A stretch of DNA of 64,000 nucleotides, taken from assembly GCF_000819565.1 (NCBI RefSeq), contig NZ_CP004393.1:3534001-3598000 (forward strand). The letters run 5' to 3'. The position numbers and the translations under genes are program-made. The notes beneath the pieces are model-generated. The model was not told where the DNA came from. It made no database searches and saw only the letters and a program-made list of their open reading frames with translations. Origin of the DNA: Celeribacter indicus. Lineage in GTDB: Bacteria > Pseudomonadota > Alphaproteobacteria > Rhodobacterales > Rhodobacteraceae. Every line of letters begins with the position of its first letter. Position 1 is the first letter of the stretch. Shown piece after piece: positions 19,191 to 28,463 of this stretch.

Positions 19191-21419
19191 TCAGCTTTCG
19201 ACCCGGCTCAGGTCCGCGACGGAAAGGCAGATCGCGCGAATGCGGTTCAGCAGGTTCAGCCGGTTGCGCCGCACCACCTCGTTCTCCGCATTGACCTGCA
19301 CCGCCTCGAAAAAGGCATCGACCGCCGGGCGCAGCACCGCCATCGCGGCCATCGCGGCGGCGAAATCCTCCTCCGCCATCGCCGGGGCGATCTTCGTCTC
19401 CGCCACGTCGAGCGCCGCAAAGAGCGCGCGTTCCTCGCCGGTCTCGGCGAATTTGATGTCGGGGCCGAAGCTGTATTCGACGCCGTCCTTCTCCTCCGCC
19501 TGGGTGAGGATGTTGTTGGCGCGCTTGAACCCCTGGATGAGATTCGCCCCGTCCTCGGTCTCGAGCACCTCCTGCAACGCGCGCGCGCGCTTGACCAGGA
19601 GCGTGACATCATCGGCGCCCTCCATCACAAGGCAGGCGTCGATCACGTCGTGGCGAATGCCCTCGTCTCGCAGGAAGACCTTGAGACGGTCGTGGAAGAA
19701 GGAGAGGAGGTCGTCGGACACGTCCGGCAGCCCGCCCGCCACGTCCTTCACCCGCGATTTCTCCGCATCGGAGAGCCTGTCGGCAATCGCGTCGAACGCC
19801 GCGCCGAAGACGCCGTGCCCGGCGATCTCGTCGAGGATTTCCTTCAGCGTGTCGACGATCCCGTCCGTCTCGTCCACTGCCGCGATCTTGTGCGCAAGAA
19901 GCTGCGCGTCGATGAAGCGGTCCAGCTTCACGCGCACGTCGTTGAGCAGCAGCAGCCGGATCACCCCCAGCGCCGCGCGGCGCAGGGCGAAGGGGTCCTT
20001 GCTCCCCGTCGGTTTCTCGTCGATCGCCCAGAAGCCCGTCAGCGTGTCGAGCTTGTCGGCAAGCGCGACGGCGACGGAGACCGGCTCCGTCGGCACGGCG
20101 TCGGAAGGGCCGAGCGGCGAGTAATGGTCGCGGCAGGCGTCCGCCACGGCATCGGACAGCCCCGCCTTCTTCGCGTAGTAGCGGCCCATGATCCCCTGCA
20201 ATTCCGGGAATTCATAGACCATTTCGGAGGACAGGTCGGCCTTGGCCACCTTTGCGGCCAGTTCCGCCTCGTCGGCATCGGCGCCGACCACGGGGGCGAT
20301 CTGGCGCGCGAGCGCGGCGATCCGCGCGATGCGCGCGGCCTGCGAGCCGAGCCTGTTGTGGAAGGTCACATGTTCGAGCGGCGCGGCCATGGCCGCAAGG
20401 CCCGCGCGCTCCACCATCCGCACGTCATTCTCCCAGAAGAATTTCGCATCCGACAGGCGTGCGGAGAGCACCTTGCGGTTGCCCGCAAGGATGGTCGCGC
20501 CGTTGTCCGCCGTCTCCCGGTTGGCGACGGTCACGAATTTCTCGATCCGCCCGGTCTTCGGATTGCGGACCGAAAAGAATTTCTGATGCTCCCTCATCGA
20601 GGTCTGGAGCACCTCGGGCGGCAGGTCGAGAAATTCCGCCCCGATCTCCCCCATCAGCACCACGGGCCATTCCACGAGCCCCGCCACCTCGTCCAGAAGG
20701 CCGCGATCCTCGACCAGCGCGAGCCCCTGGGCAAAGGCCTGGTTGGTGGCGTCGTGCCAGATGTGCTCGGCCCGCTCCCCGGCGTCCAGCACAACGAAAT
20801 TCTGCTTGAGCTTCGCCGTGTAATCCTCGAAGGAGGTCACCCTGAAACTGCCCTTCGACATGAAGCGGTGCCCCCGGACGGTGTTGTCCGCCGCGATCCC
20901 GTCGATCTCGAGCGGCACGACCTCGGCCCCGTCCTCCCGCACCAGGATGCAGGTGATCGCGTGGAGCGGGCGCACCCAGCGCAGGCTGCCCGCGCCCCAG
21001 CGCATCGACTTCGGCCAGGGAAAGTTGCGCACCGTCGCCTCGAGCACCTCGGCCACGATCTCCGCCGCGGGCCGGCCCGGCTTCGTGATCTTCGCGAAAT
21101 AGACCCTGCCCTTCTTCTCGTCGCGGATCTCGAGCGCGTCCTTCGTCACCCCCGCCCCGCGCAGGAACCCCTCGAGCGCCTTCTCGGGCGCGTCCACCCG
21201 CGGCCCCTTGCGCTCCTCGACGGTGGTCGGGCTCTGCGCCAGAAGGCCCTCGACCGAAAGCGCCAGACGGCGCGGCGTCGCGAAGGCGCCGGCGGAGGCA
21301 TAGGTCAGCCCCGCCTCCACGAGACCGTTGGTCACCAGCGCCTTCAGATCCTCGGCGGCGCGGGTCTGCATCCGGGCCGGGATTTCTTCGGAAAAGAGTT
21401 CGATCAGCAAATCGGGCAT
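19191..21419 (-). CDS. glyS: Glycine--tRNA ligase beta subunit
   Basis: 742 residues, the tRNA-binding beta chain of the bacterial alpha2beta2 glycyl-tRNA synthetase. The family start PDLLIELFSEEIPARMQTRA is intact, as are the central blocks (ARLSDAKFFWENDVR, and FALRRAALGVIRLLL) and the C-terminal anticodon-binding DALR-like region. It sits with glyQ and a small exported protein gene in one operon: three bases separate it from the small gene, itself directly joined to glyQ. Confidence 0.98.
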   Translation of the reverse strand: MPDLLIELFSEEIPARMQTRAAEDLKALVTNGLVEAGLTYASAGAFATPRRLALSVEGLLAQSPTTVEERKGPRVDAPEKALEGFLRGAGVTKDALEIRDEKKGRVYFAKITKPGRPAAEIVAEVLEATVRNFPWPKSMRWGAGSLRWVRPLHAITCILVREDGAEVVPLEIDGIAADNTVRGHRFMSKGSFRVTSFEDYTAKLKQNFVVLDAGERAEHIWHDATNQAFAQGLALVEDRGLLDEVAGLVEWPVVLMGEIGAEFLDLPPEVLQTSMREHQKFFSVRNPKTGRIEKFVTVANRETADNGATILAGNRKVLSARLSDAKFFWENDVRMVERAGLAAMAAPLEHVTFHNRLGSQAARIARIAALARQIAPVVGADADEAELAAKVAKADLSSEMVYEFPELQGIMGRYYAKKAGLSDAVADACRDHYSPLGPSDAVPTEPVSVAVALADKLDTLTGFWAIDEKPTGSKDPFALRRAALGVIRLLLLNDVRVKLDRFIDAQLLAHKIAAVDETDGIVDTLKEILDEIAGHGVFGAAFDAIADRLSDAEKSRVKDVAGGLPDVSDDLLSFFHDRLKVFLRDEGIRHDVIDACLVMEGADDVTLLVKRARALQEVLETEDGANLIQGFKRANNILTQAEEKDGVEYSFGPDIKFAETGEERALFAALDVAETKIAPAMAEEDFAAAMAAMAVLRPAVDAFFEAVQVNAENEVVRRNRLNLLNRIRAICLSVADLSRVES

Positions 21420-21422
21420 GGG

Positions 21423-21950
21423 TCAGTTTCCTTGCGGAGCAGGCGGACAGTCGGCGGGGGTCGGGTCGCCGTCGAAGACCGCCTCGCCACAATGGTTGAT
21501 CTGGTTCCAGGCATAGCCGCGCCCGTCGGGATAGACGGCGATCACGCGGTCGATGCCATATTCAATATTCTCCTCGCCCATGAAGGCGACGGCCTTCCCG
21601 GCCTCCAGGTCCTCGCCGATCCGGTTCGCGTCGAAGCACGAAAACCAGTTCGGCGCGACGAGCGGCGCGGGACGCTCATAGGGGACGAAACTCTCCGTCA
21701 TCATCGAAAGCGACAGCGGCGTGGTGAAACAGGCCCGGAACCGGATCGGCGAGGTGTCGGCGTCGATGCCCTCGAAATTCTCCGCGAGAATGTCCTCGGA
21801 CGCGCCGGCGAAGCCCGTGGCGTGGATCTGCGCGGCGGGCGCGGCGGCGTCGAGCCGGTCGTAATAGGCGTAGACCTGGAAATAATAGAGCCCCGCCCCG
21901 AATACGACAGCCAGAACCACGATGAAGCCTGCGACGAGTTTCCCGTTCAT
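21423..21950 (-). CDS. Exported/membrane-anchored protein between glyQ and glyS (DUF6446-like)
   Basis: 175 residues. An N-terminal hydrophobic helix (VAGFIVVLAVVFGAGLYYF) anchors or exports the protein. The rest is a compact domain with several aromatic residues and four or more cysteines (FRACFTTPLS, NWFSCFDANR, INHCGEAVFDGDPTPADCPP), so disulfides in the periplasm are plausible. I believe this corresponds to DUF6446, a family seen beside glycyl-tRNA synthetase genes in Rhodobacteraceae, but this is from memory. It abuts glyQ (stop TAA, then ATG) and precedes glyS by three bases, so it is translated from the same mRNA. Function unknown. Confidence 0.8.
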   Translation of the reverse strand: MNGKLVAGFIVVLAVVFGAGLYYFQVYAYYDRLDAAAPAAQIHATGFAGASEDILAENFEGIDADTSPIRFRACFTTPLSLSMMTESFVPYERPAPLVAPNWFSCFDANRIGEDLEAGKAVAFMGEENIEYGIDRVIAVYPDGRGYAWNQINHCGEAVFDGDPTPADCPPAPQGN

Positions 21951-22892
21951 TTACCCGGCCGCCCCGACCACGTATCCGCCCGCCTCGGTCTGCACGAAGG
22001 CATCGGCACAGGCTTTCGCCAGCGCGCGCACCCGGCCGATATAGGCCTGGCGTTCGGTGACCGAGATCACGCCGCGCGCGTCGAGCAGGTTGAAGATATG
22101 GCTGGCCTTGATGCACTGGTCATAGGCGGGATGGGCCATGACGATCCGCTTTCCGGTCTTGGGATCCTCCGCCGGCTGGTCGAGCAGCGCGTGGCATTCC
22201 GCCTCCGCCTCCTCGAAATGCCGGAGCAGTACCTCGGTATTGGCCACGTCGAAATTGTGGCGCGAATATTCCTCCTCCGTCTGGCGGAAGATGTCGCCAT
22301 AGGAGAGTGCGATCGGCGCCTGCGGGTCGTTGAAGGGCATGTCCATCACATGATCAATGCCGAGCACATACATCGCGAGCCGTTCGAGCCCATAGGTCAG
22401 TTCCCCGGACACGGGGTGGCAGTCATGGCCGCCGACCTGCTGGAAATAGGTGAACTGGCTGACTTCCATCCCGTCGCACCAGACTTCCCAGCCCAGCCCC
22501 CAGGCGCCGAGCGTCGGGCTTTCCCAGTCGTCCTCGACGAAGCGGATGTCGTGCAGCTCCGTGTCGATGCCGATGGCCTCGAGCGAGCCGAGATAGAGAT
22601 CCTGGAGGTCCGGCGGCGAGGGTTTGATCAGCACCTGGTACTGGTAATAATGCTGCAAGCGGTTCGGATTCTCGCCATAGCGCCCGTCGGTGGGGCGGCG
22701 CGAGGGCTGCACATAGGCCGCCGCCCAGGGCGTCGAGCCAAGAGAGCGCAGCGTCGTGGCCGGGTGGAAGGTACCGGCGCCCACCTCCATGTCGTAGGGC
22801 TGGAGGATCGCGCAGCCCTTCGCGGCCCAATAGGCCTGAAGGCGCAGGATGATCTCCTGGAAGGAGCGCGGTTTCACGGGCGTCTCGGACAT
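21951..22892 (-). CDS. glyQ: Glycine--tRNA ligase alpha subunit
   Basis: 313 residues, the catalytic alpha chain that activates glycine. Typical blocks are clear: [17 protein letters not shown] at the start, then [21 protein letters not shown], and [20 protein letters not shown] chose ATG 22892 ([12 protein letters not shown]); the frame remains open 14 codons upstream but those residues are not typical. It is the first gene of glyQ-DUF-glyS and faces a divergent gene across about 235 bases that must carry both promoters. Confidence 0.98.
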   Translation of the reverse strand: MSETPVKPRSFQEIILRLQAYWAAKGCAILQPYDMEVGAGTFHPATTLRSLGSTPWAAAYVQPSRRPTDGRYGENPNRLQHYYQYQVLIKPSPPDLQDLYLGSLEAIGIDTELHDIRFVEDDWESPTLGAWGLGWEVWCDGMEVSQFTYFQQVGGHDCHPVSGELTYGLERLAMYVLGIDHVMDMPFNDPQAPIALSYGDIFRQTEEEYSRHNFDVANTEVLLRHFEEAEAECHALLDQPAEDPKTGKRIVMAHPAYDQCIKASHIFNLLDARGVISVTERQAYIGRVRALAKACADAFVQTEAGGYVVGAAG

Positions 22893-23127
22893 GGGGGATG
22901 GACCTTCGCAAGCTGTCTCGGAATGCGGGCCCATCCCTAGCCAAGCCCGGAGAGGGCGTCAATCGAAAGGCAGCGCAAAGCCCGCGCTCGCGCAGTTTTG
23001 CGGCCACAGAGGCGGCGTTTTCACGGGTTTCCAGCCGACGGGATGTTGACCTCCGGCACAAACCTGTCTTCTCTCTGGCACGCACATCAAAACGGGTCGA
23101 ACCCCGAGCGACAGGAATAAGGTTTTC

Positions 23128-24915
23128 ATGAAAAGGTCACTTGTCGGCGCGCCGCTCCCGGTTGTCGCCACGTTGTTTCTCACCGCCTCCGCGGCCTTCG
23201 CCGATCAGTGGATCCAGATCGAGGCGCAGCCCACGCTGACCGAGGCCACGGAGTCCGCGCGCGGCTATGCCGCCCGCTTTCCCAATGTCGTGGGCTTCGA
23301 CCTGCCGGGGCGCTGGCACGCCATCGCGCTCGGCCCCTATGCGACCGCCGAGGAGGCTGACGCCGCGCGTCTCGCGCTGCGTGCGCAGGGCCTCATTCCG
23401 GGCGATGCCTATCTGACGGAGGGCGAACGCTTCGGCCGGCCGTTCTGGCCGGTCGGGGCCTCGCTGTCGGATCTGGCGCAGAGCGCGACGCCGCCGGCGG
23501 TGAGCGAGCAGCCCCTGTCGGATGCGCCCGGCGCGGAGGGGACCGAACTGGCCGCCCTGCCCGCCGCGGAGCTTCCCGCCCCCGAACCGGAGGAAACCCC
23601 GGCGGAGGCCCGCGCCTCCGAACGCCTGCTCGACCGCCCGGCGCGCGAGGCGCTCCAGACGGCGCTCGGCTTCGCGGGGTTCTACACCTCGACCGTCGAC
23701 GGGGCCTTCGGTCCCGGCACGCGCAACGCCATGGCCGCCTGGCAGAGTGCGAACGGCTATGAGCCGACCGGCGTTCTGACCACGCGCCAGCGCGGCCTCG
23801 TGCTCTCGGCCTATCGCGAGGTGGTCGACAGCCTCGGGCTCGCCCCCGTCACCGACGATGTCGCGGGAATTTCCGTCACCCTGCCGATGGGCCTCGTGGA
23901 ATTCGACGAATATGCCCCGCCCTTCGCGAAATACGGCTCCGCGGACGACAGCGGCGTCCAGGTCCTCCTGATCTCCCAGTCGGGCGACGGCGCGACGCTC
24001 GGCGGGCTCTACGAGATCATGCAGACGCTCGAGATCGTGCCGCTCGAAGGCGAGCGCGCGCGCGACGCGGACAGCTTCGTGCTGACCGGGGCGAATGCCA
24101 ATGTCGTCACCCATGCCGAGGCGCGGCTGGCCGGCGGCGCGGTGAAGGGCTGGGTGCTGATCTGGCCCAGGGGCGACGAACAGCGCCGCACGCTGGCGCT
24201 CGACGCGCTCAGGACCTCCTTCGCGCCCACCACGGGCGTGCTGCCCGACGCCTATGGAGAGGGCGCCGAACAGGATATCGACCTGCTCGCCGGGCTCGAG
24301 ATCCGTCGCCCCGACCGGGCCGGCAGCGGGTTCTATGTCGATGGCGAAGGCCGGGTGTTGACCGCCTCCGACCTCGTGCAGGAGTGCGCCCGGATCACGC
24401 TCGACGAAACCTACGAGGCGACCGTGAGCGCGCAGGAGGATGGCATGGCGCTGCTGACGCCTGCCGACCCCCTCGCCCCCGTCGCCGTGGCCCGCTTCGA
24501 CGGCAGGCTGCCGCGGCTCCAGTCCGAGGTGTCTGTATCGGGCTATGCCTATGAGGGGCGTCTCGGCGCGCCGACGCTGAATTACGGCACCGTGGCCGAA
24601 CAGCGCGGGCTCGCGGGCGAGGAGGACGTGCTGCGCCTCGCCATGACCACCGTGCCCGGCGAGGCGGGCGGCCCGCTGCTCAGCACCAGCGGCGCCGTGA
24701 TCGGCATGCTCGCCTCCGACGGCGCCCTCGCCGGGGAAGACGGCCGCACCCTGCCCGAGGGCGTGGCCTTCGCCTATGACATGGAGAAACTCGCAACCTT
24801 CCTCTCCGCCAACGGCGTGACCGTCACCGGCAGCGAGGAGGTCTCCGGCGTGGCGGATACGGATCTCCTCCGGCTCGGCCGCGATCTCACGGTGCTGGTG
24901 AGCTGCTGGAACTGA
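23128..24915 (+). CDS. Secreted SPOR-like / peptidoglycan-binding protein with inactive trypsin-like domain
   Basis: 595 residues. Signal peptide 1-25; a SPOR-like repeat region about 28-95 (WIQIEAQPTLTEATESAR, and WHAIALGPYATAEEADAA); an Ala/Pro/Glu linker; a peptidoglycan_binding_1 domain about 172-226 (LGFAGFYTSTVDGAFGPGT); and a C-terminal trypsin/HtrA-like domain about 390-550. The protease fold is recognisable (GSGFYVDGEGRVLTASDLV, DGMALL, GEAGGPLLSTSGAVIGML) but all three catalytic positions differ: His to Asp415, Asp to Gly439, Ser to Ala513. It should therefore bind rather than cut. AGGAATAAGG precedes the ATG. Probable role: a peptidoglycan-associated periplasmic binding protein. 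Confidence 0.82.
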   Translation: MKRSLVGAPLPVVATLFLTASAAFADQWIQIEAQPTLTEATESARGYAARFPNVVGFDLPGRWHAIALGPYATAEEADAARLALRAQGLIPGDAYLTEGERFGRPFWPVGASLSDLAQSATPPAVSEQPLSDAPGAEGTELAALPAAELPAPEPEETPAEARASERLLDRPAREALQTALGFAGFYTSTVDGAFGPGTRNAMAAWQSANGYEPTGVLTTRQRGLVLSAYREVVDSLGLAPVTDDVAGISVTLPMGLVEFDEYAPPFAKYGSADDSGVQVLLISQSGDGATLGGLYEIMQTLEIVPLEGERARDADSFVLTGANANVVTHAEARLAGGAVKGWVLIWPRGDEQRRTLALDALRTSFAPTTGVLPDAYGEGAEQDIDLLAGLEIRRPDRAGSGFYVDGEGRVLTASDLVQECARITLDETYEATVSAQEDGMALLTPADPLAPVAVARFDGRLPRLQSEVSVSGYAYEGRLGAPTLNYGTVAEQRGLAGEEDVLRLAMTTVPGEAGGPLLSTSGAVIGMLASDGALAGEDGRTLPEGVAFAYDMEKLATFLSANGVTVTGSEEVSGVADTDLLRLGRDLTVLVSCWN

Positions 24916-24963
24916 CGCCGCCGCGCCATCCTGCGCGATGGCCCCGCCGGACCGGCCCCCTTG

Positions 24964-24996
24964 CCCGGAGGACCAGCCGCAGGGCGGTCCTCCGGG
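24964..24996. terminator. Hairpin between convergent genes
   Basis: CCCGGAGGACC and GGTCCTCCGGG form an 11-bp stem with an 11-base loop, between the ends of the pseudoprotease gene and the convergent membrane protein gene. No T-run follows, so a bidirectional terminator or RNA 3'-end stabiliser is a guess. Confidence 0.5.
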
Positions 24997-25023
24997 CGGC
25001 GGAGGAGCGCCCCGGCGGGGCCG

Positions 25024-25752
25024 TCATCCCTGCCCGCGCATCGCCCGCAGCGTGTCGATGAGGGCGAGATCGGCCCTGCCCTTGGTCAGCCAGGCGATCG
25101 CGAAGATCCAGATCGCGACCGCCTCTCCCCAGAAGAGGATATTGTGGCGGGCAACGACCTCTGCCGCCGCCTCCCCGCCCCAGCGTCCGAGCACGAAGGC
25201 GACGACGATCGCCAGAAGCGTCGCGATGAGGCCGTAACCGCAGATCCGGTAGATCGCGGGGCGCACCGCCGAGGATTCCTTGGGGAACTGCACGAGGGTG
25301 AAGACCACGAGGCAGAGGAAGAAGACGATGGCGGACAGGTTGTGCACGCGGGCGGAGAAGACCGGCGAGGTCAGCCGCTGCGTGAGGGTGAGCACGGCCG
25401 GACAGGCCTCGATCCCCGCGGCACAGCTCTGGAGCGCAGGAAAGAAGGCGATGAGCAGCGCGGAGATGCCGGACAGGGCGGAGAGCGTGCGGTCGGAGAC
25501 CATCTCTCCCGGCAGGCGGCGGTAGCCGCGATAGGAGAGAAGGAAGACGCCGATGGCCGCGAGCGCGCCGGTGAAGACCTCGCGCAGCAGGGAATAGAAA
25601 TAGTCCGAGACGCTGTCGCGCAGGCCGCCTTCGGTCGCGAGCCCGCCGGCGATGAGTGCGAAGGGCAGCAGGAGCGCGACCACGCCGAGCGCGCGGCGCA
25701 CGCGCAGGTAGCTCTGCACCATGTCGGCGGCGACGGCGGCGGTTTCGGGCAT
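25024..25752 (-). CDS. Multi-pass membrane protein downstream of trkH
   Basis: 242 residues with about six transmembrane helices. The start ATG 25752 follows GGAGGAACGCCGCC and lies 26 bases after the trkH stop, so the two are co-transcribed. A conserved-looking block YSLLREVFTGALAAIGVFLLSYRGYRR sits between helices 1 and 2. I have seen similar 'REVFVGALCAIGVFL' blocks in uncharacterised membrane proteins, but know no function. A role with the potassium transporter is suggested only by position. Confidence 0.7.
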   Translation of the reverse strand: MPETAAVAADMVQSYLRVRRALGVVALLLPFALIAGGLATEGGLRDSVSDYFYSLLREVFTGALAAIGVFLLSYRGYRRLPGEMVSDRTLSALSGISALLIAFFPALQSCAAGIEACPAVLTLTQRLTSPVFSARVHNLSAIVFFLCLVVFTLVQFPKESSAVRPAIYRICGYGLIATLLAIVVAFVLGRWGGEAAAEVVARHNILFWGEAVAIWIFAIAWLTKGRADLALIDTLRAMRGQG

Positions 25753-25778
25753 GGCGGCGTTCCTCCGGGCTCTCGGGC

Positions 25779-27227
25779 TCAGGCGCGCCAGAACCGGATC
25801 GTGAACAGCGCGAAGACCGACATGACCTCGAGCCGCCCGATCAGCATGACGATCGAGAGCACCCATTTCGCCGGATCGTTGAGCGAGGCGAAATTGCCCG
25901 CCGGCCCGATGATCTCGCCGAGGCCGGGTCCGACGCAGGCGAGCGCGGTCGCGGCACCCGACACGGCGGTGACGAAATCGAGCCCCGTGGCGGAGAGGAG
26001 CACCGCGCTGATCCCCAGCGTGACGATGAAGAACGAAAAGAAGGCCATGACGGAGGAGAGCACGTCCTCCGTGACCGGCTGGCCCTGGTAGCGCGGGGTG
26101 AAGACGCCGTGCGGGCTGTGGATCTTGCGGATCTGCGCCCGCATGGAGGCCCAGAGGAGCTGGTAGCGGAAGACCTTCACCGAACAGGCGGTCGATCCCG
26201 CGCAGCCGCCGATCAGCCCGATGAAGAAGAAGGCGACGGCCGGAAAGGCGCCCCAGAGCTGGTAGTCGACCGAGGCATAGCCCGTGCCCGAGATGATCGA
26301 GGTGACGTTGAAGAGCCCCTCGCGGAAGGAATGTTCGAAATGGTCGCCATTGGCGACGAGCCGGTAGAGCGCGAAGGCGAGCGTCAGCCCGAGGATGATC
26401 ACGAGATAGGCGTGGATCTGCGTGTCGCGCCAGAGCGGCCGCGCGGTGCCCGCGAGGAGCTGCACGAAGCGCACGAAGGGCAGGCTCGCGAGGATCATGA
26501 ACAGCGAGGACACGTATTCCGCCGGCCCCTGGAACGCGCCGAAGGAGGCGTCGCGGGTGGAAAACCCGCCGGTGGACAGGGTGGTGAGCGCATGGTTCAG
26601 CGCGTCGAAGGTCGACATGCCCACGAGCAGGTAGGCGAGAAAACAGGCGACGGTGAGCCAGACGTAGATAACGGAGATCTTCGCCGCGATCTCCGCCGCG
26701 CGCGGCAGCACCTTGCCGTCCGTCTCGAAGGCTTCGGAGCGGAACACCTGCATGCCCCCGACCTTGAGCTCGGGCAGGAAGACCATGGCGACGACGATGA
26801 TGCCGACGCCGCCGAACCACTGCATCATCGAGCGCCAGAGCAGAAGCCCCTTCGGCAGGTCGTCGAGCCCGGACAAGACGGTCGAGCCGGTCGTGGTCAT
26901 GCCCGACATCGCCTCGAAGAACGCATCGGTAAAGCTCGCTCCGGTGGCCCCGAGCATGAAGGGCAGGCCGCCGAAAAGCGGCAGGACGAGCCAGACGAGC
27001 GTGGTCAGCAGGAACATCTGCTGGATCGTGAGGCGCTGCGACTGGCCATTGGCGGAGGCCAGCGCGAGCGAACCGCCGGTGACGAGCGTCACCAGACCCG
27101 CCTCGAAGAACACGACCCATTCATCCGTGCCGGCCGCGGCATCCACCGCCATCGGAATCGCCATCGTCAGCCCCAGAAGGGCAACGAGTATTCCGATGAC
27201 ATATCCAACGGGCCTGAGGTCGGTCAT
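25779..27227 (-). CDS. trkH: TrkH-type potassium transporter membrane subunit
   Basis: 482 residues, a ten-or-so-helix K+ translocating subunit of the Trk/Ktr superfamily. Four pore-loop repeats with their selectivity glycines can be seen (EAMSGMTTTGSTVL, LTTLSTGGFSTRD, TSIISGTGYASVD and ALACVGPGLGEI). The cytoplasmic NAD-binding partner TrkA is not in this window. The downstream gene encodes an unrelated membrane protein in the same operon. The ATG at 27227 has a weak upstream GAGG. Neighbouring FolE2 is on the same strand, 56 bases upstream, and might share the transcript. Confidence 0.95.
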   Translation of the reverse strand: MTDLRPVGYVIGILVALLGLTMAIPMAVDAAAGTDEWVVFFEAGLVTLVTGGSLALASANGQSQRLTIQQMFLLTTLVWLVLPLFGGLPFMLGATGASFTDAFFEAMSGMTTTGSTVLSGLDDLPKGLLLWRSMMQWFGGVGIIVVAMVFLPELKVGGMQVFRSEAFETDGKVLPRAAEIAAKISVIYVWLTVACFLAYLLVGMSTFDALNHALTTLSTGGFSTRDASFGAFQGPAEYVSSLFMILASLPFVRFVQLLAGTARPLWRDTQIHAYLVIILGLTLAFALYRLVANGDHFEHSFREGLFNVTSIISGTGYASVDYQLWGAFPAVAFFFIGLIGGCAGSTACSVKVFRYQLLWASMRAQIRKIHSPHGVFTPRYQGQPVTEDVLSSVMAFFSFFIVTLGISAVLLSATGLDFVTAVSGAATALACVGPGLGEIIGPAGNFASLNDPAKWVLSIVMLIGRLEVMSVFALFTIRFWRA

Positions 27228-27283
27228 GGGGCGAAGGCTTGGCCGCCCGCAGGGGGCAAGTCAAGCGCCCTCGTTCCTTCGCC

Positions 27284-28387
27284 TCACCCGACGTGGAAAA
27301 GTGTGGCGAAAACCTTGGGATCGAGGCTTTGCGCGGCAAAGGTCGCCCCTTCGGTCAGCACCGAGACCGCGTCATGCGAGTGCAGGCTCTCCTGGTGCGA
27401 GGCGATCACGCGGAAATCTCCGATCCGGCGGTCATTCTCCATCGCCTCGGCAAAGAGGCGCGCCGCGTCCTCCACGAAGATCGGGTTCGCCGCATTGAGT
27501 TCCGCGAAGGCCTGTTCGTCCTCGCGCTTCACCATCACTTGCGTCTCGGTCGGGACAGCCGTGCGGCACAGGTCGATCAGGTCCTCGAACCACAGCGTGT
27601 CCGGCTGGTTCTTCACCACCACCGACAGCCGCGCGACGGAACGCTGCGAATGCGGCGTCGCAAGCTGGTGGCGCGTGCGGCGCGCATGTTCGGAAAGCTC
27701 GAGCGAACAGGGGCAGGTCGAGCTGTAGACGTAATCCAGATGGATGATCTCGATCATCCTGCCGCCCTGCTCCACGAGTTCGAGCGCGATGTCGTAATAC
27801 TGGTAGCCCTCGAGCCCGGAGCGCAGCGACCGGCGCTTCACCGGAAAGGAAAACCGCATCTGGATCCGCGCGTCGAAACTCTCCAGATCCGCCTGATAAT
27901 CCCTGAGCGCCGCCTCGATCACGTCGAAGGAAAAGGTCCGTTCGGCATGTCTGTAGAAACTGCGCATGATGCGCGACATGTTGATGCCCTTCTTCTCCGC
28001 CTCGAGGCTCACCGTCCCGGTGACCGAGGTCTCGAGCGTCAGGTCGCCGCCGTCGCGGGTGTGGAACCGGATCGGCAGGCGGAAATTCGAGATCCCGACA
28101 TGCTGGATCTGCCGCTTCGCGCCGCGGATGAGGCTTTCAGGGCCGTTCTGGAGGTCGGGAAGGCCCTCCTTGTAGGCCTCCGACACCTCGAAATCCTCGG
28201 GATAGGCCCGGCGCAGCGCGGGGTAATTGGCGAAATCCGAGGCTTCGGGCAGAAGCCTGGAAATCGCCGGATCGAGTTCGGCCACCTCCGTGGGCGTCGC
28301 CTTCGCCGCCCAGGCGCGCAGGGTCTCGAGCGCCGCCGCCGCGCGCGCGCGCTCTTCCCGTTCCGGATCGCCGGTATGGATGTTCAT
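27284..28387 (-). CDS. folE2: GTP cyclohydrolase FolE2 (type IB)
   Basis: 367 residues. It makes dihydroneopterin triphosphate from GTP, the first step of folate synthesis, using the metal-flexible type IB enzyme in place of zinc-dependent FolE. Blocks typical of the family are present: VGISNFRLPI, the catalytic Cys region STCPCSLELSEHARR, and a Glu-rich metal site. This Cys-containing block distinguishes it from FolE. It supplies the pathway continued by folB and folP elsewhere in the window. The ATG is followed by MNIHTGDPEREER, a normal start. The protein is slightly longer than the usual ~300-360. Confidence 0.95.
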   Translation of the reverse strand: MNIHTGDPEREERARAAAALETLRAWAAKATPTEVAELDPAISRLLPEASDFANYPALRRAYPEDFEVSEAYKEGLPDLQNGPESLIRGAKRQIQHVGISNFRLPIRFHTRDGGDLTLETSVTGTVSLEAEKKGINMSRIMRSFYRHAERTFSFDVIEAALRDYQADLESFDARIQMRFSFPVKRRSLRSGLEGYQYYDIALELVEQGGRMIEIIHLDYVYSSTCPCSLELSEHARRTRHQLATPHSQRSVARLSVVVKNQPDTLWFEDLIDLCRTAVPTETQVMVKREDEQAFAELNAANPIFVEDAARLFAEAMENDRRIGDFRVIASHQESLHSHDAVSVLTEGATFAAQSLDPKVFATLFHVG

Positions 28388-28463
28388 GGGTCTGTTCCCT
28401 GTCTCTCCGTCCTTGCCCAGATATAGGGGCTCCCGCGCCCTTTACCAAGCCGTCCGGCCGCGG

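Noticed and set aside
16657..22940. Very long plus-strand open frames (16657-20124, 1155 codons; 19167-22940, 1257 codons) opposite ppdK and glyS
   Set aside because: They lie antisense to genes with clear families, have Arg/His-rich composition typical of reverse-frame reading of high-GC genes, and have no ribosome binding sites.
25753..27120. Minus-strand frame running from within trkH into the downstream membrane protein (698 codons)
   Set aside because: The upper part is an out-of-frame reading of trkH. Only the section from ATG 25752, with its own ribosome binding site, is a real gene.
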